19,148 nt of DNA from Hyphomonadaceae bacterium (GTDB lineage: Bacteria > Pseudomonadota > Alphaproteobacteria > Caulobacterales > Aquidulcibacteraceae): assembly GCA_016791325.1 (NCBI GenBank), contig JAEUMU010000246.1, positions 1 through 19,148 of the forward strand, read 5' to 3'. Position 1 is the first letter of the stretch; every line of letters starts with the position of its first letter. A model generated the notes under the pieces. It was not told the DNA's origin. It ran no database searches and saw only the letters and a program-made list of their open reading frames with translations. Of the stretch, positions 18,115 through 19,148 are shown in pieces. Made by a program: the position numbers and the translations under genes.

Positions 18115-19148
18115 TGTCCACGCAGATCACTATGCCCGCGCTTTCGCCTACTATGGAGGAGGGCAATCTTGCGAAATGGCACGTGAAGGTCGGCGACACG
18201 ATCGAGCCTGGCCAAGTCATCGCGGAAATTGAAACCGATAAAGCGACCATGGAGGTCGAGGCCGTCGATGAGGGCGTGATCGAGGAATTGCTGGTCGCAG
18301 AAGGGACGCAAGGCGTGAAAGTGAACACGCCGATCGCGCGCCTGAAGGGTGATGGCGCGGAGAATCCGGCGGCGAAAGCGGCGCACGCGCCAGCAGCGGA
18401 AGCGAAGAAAGAGATCGCGCCGCCGAAAGCGCCACCTCAGGCCTCACCTACTGGTACGCCTGCTACCGCGGAGCAGAAATCGCGAACCCTGGCTTCTCCG
18501 CTGGCGCGCCGCCTTGCCGCGCAAGGCGGTATCGACCTTGCTGGGCTCAAGGGGTCCGGGCCGAACGGCCGCGTGGTCAAGGCCGACATTGAGGCGTCCG
18601 CGGGCGCGACGAGTGCGCAAGCCCCGCAGCACCAAGCGCAGCCCGCCCAATCCCAACAAGCGCCGCCCGCGCAAGCTCAGCCGTCCCGTGAAGTCGCACG
18701 CCCGTCCGCCGCGAAGCCGCCGGCGCGTTCGCTTGAGCAGATGGGCATTCCGAGCGGCAGCTATGATCTCGTGCCGCTCGACATGATGCGCAAAACCATA
18801 GCGCGCCGCATGACGGATTCATTTCGAGATATTCCGCATTTCCCGCTGACGATCGACATCGAGATTGACGGCCTGCTGAAAGCGCGCGCTGACATCAACA
18901 AGCGCTTTGCCGAGCAGGGCGTGAAAATTTCCGTCAACGATATGTGCATCAAGGCCGCTGCGCTTGCATTGAAGATCGTGCCGGAGGCCAACGCCAGCTA
19001 CACGCCTGACGGCATCGCCATGCATCACCATGCCGATATCGCCGTCGCAGTCGCCATCCGCGGCGGCCTGATCACGCCGATCATCCGCGCCGCGGAAACA
19101 AAAGGTTTGGCGCAGATCAGCCACGAAATGGCTGACCTCGCTGAGCGC
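18114..19148 (+). CDS. pdhC: pyruvate dehydrogenase E2 (dihydrolipoamide acetyltransferase), N-terminal part (cut by window edge)
   Basis: Core of the pyruvate dehydrogenase complex, moving the acetyl group from lipoamide to CoA. The first 345 residues are visible and the frame is open at the edge. Order: one lipoyl domain (about 1-78) with lipoyl-lysine K43 in ETDKATME; an Ala/Pro/Lys linker; the E1/E3-binding domain (about 126-160, [15 protein letters not shown] and [12 protein letters not shown]); a Gln/Ala/Pro-rich linker (about 161-205); then the start of the catalytic domain ([44 protein letters not shown]). The catalytic HxxxDG motif lies beyond the window. The start overlaps the preceding stop by one base (TAATG). 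Confidence 0.95.
   Translation, partial: MSTQITMPALSPTMEEGNLAKWHVKVGDTIEPGQVIAEIETDKATMEVEAVDEGVIEELLVAEGTQGVKVNTPIARLKGDGAENPAAKAAHAPAAEAKKEIAPPKAPPQASPTGTPATAEQKSRTLASPLARRLAAQGGIDLAGLKGSGPNGRVVKADIEASAGATSAQAPQHQAQPAQSQQAPPAQAQPSREVARPSAAKPPARSLEQMGIPSGSYDLVPLDMMRKTIARRMTDSFRDIPHFPLTIDIEIDGLLKARADINKRFAEQGVKISVNDMCIKAAALALKIVPEANASYTPDGIAMHHHADIAVAVAIRGGLITPIIRAAETKGLAQISHEMADLAER

Noticed and set aside
18349..18786. Highly basic 145-codon frame opposite-phase within pdhC
   Set aside because: Arg/Lys-rich translation is the out-of-frame reading of the Ala/Pro/Lys linkers of E2.

Overview
The window reads as a chromosomal housekeeping segment from a GC-rich alphaproteobacterium, most like the Caulobacterales/Hyphomonadales branch. 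The grounds are an eno / ftsB-like / pdhA-pdhB-pdhC neighbourhood, an E1-beta subunit (PdhB) carrying its own N-terminal lipoyl domain, an L32 protein without zinc-finger cysteines, a ppiD-trpE pair diverging from tpiA-secG-pyrG, and GANTC/CtrA-like motifs before a division gene. The genus assignment is inference. No rRNA, tRNA, insertion sequence, prophage or CRISPR array is visible.

Layout. 1-2404 (minus): ppiD-like periplasmic chaperone, overlapping by 4 nt with the start of trpE, which runs off the left edge. 2495-5782 (plus): tpiA, secG with an unusually long Pro/Ala tail, and pyrG. 5836-7737 (plus): a membrane-anchored TerB-like protein, then two adjacent exported DUF2807 paralogues built of the same roughly 19-residue rungs. 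7743-7776: a 14-bp-stem hairpin touching the next gene. 7779-10883 (plus): a diacylglycerol-kinase-family lipid kinase, a calcineurin-like phosphoesterase 5 nt later, and a secreted seven-repeat FG-GAP/VCBS protein. 11020-13124 (plus): rpmF, a small lipoprotein, and enolase. 13121-13756 (minus): a DUF1275 membrane protein whose stop codon overlaps that of enolase. 13757-14060: an AT-rich regulatory interval. 14061-19148 (plus): FtsB-like division protein and the pyruvate dehydrogenase operon.

The pdh operon is the functional core of the right half. Enolase makes phosphoenolpyruvate, and PdhA, PdhB and PdhC (E1-alpha, lipoylated E1-beta, lipoylated E2) convert pyruvate to acetyl-CoA. Three other genes sit inside it: a MAPEG protein between pdhA and pdhB, and a GFA-like zinc protein plus a three-helix membrane protein between pdhB and pdhC. 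From the MAPEG gene to pdhC every junction is a 1-4 nt stop/start overlap, which suggests coupled translation.

Most of the window is ordinary core genome. The signals most worth a second look are: (a) the DUF2807 pair, where one column is Ser in every rung of one paralogue and Met in five of six rungs of the other, with a shared cysteine pair one rung apart; (b) a CtrA-box-like motif with three GANTC sites upstream of the ftsB-like gene; (c) the hairpin abutting the lipid-kinase start codon; and (d) the unexplained passengers in the pdh operon. I did not find a clearly novel multi-gene system.
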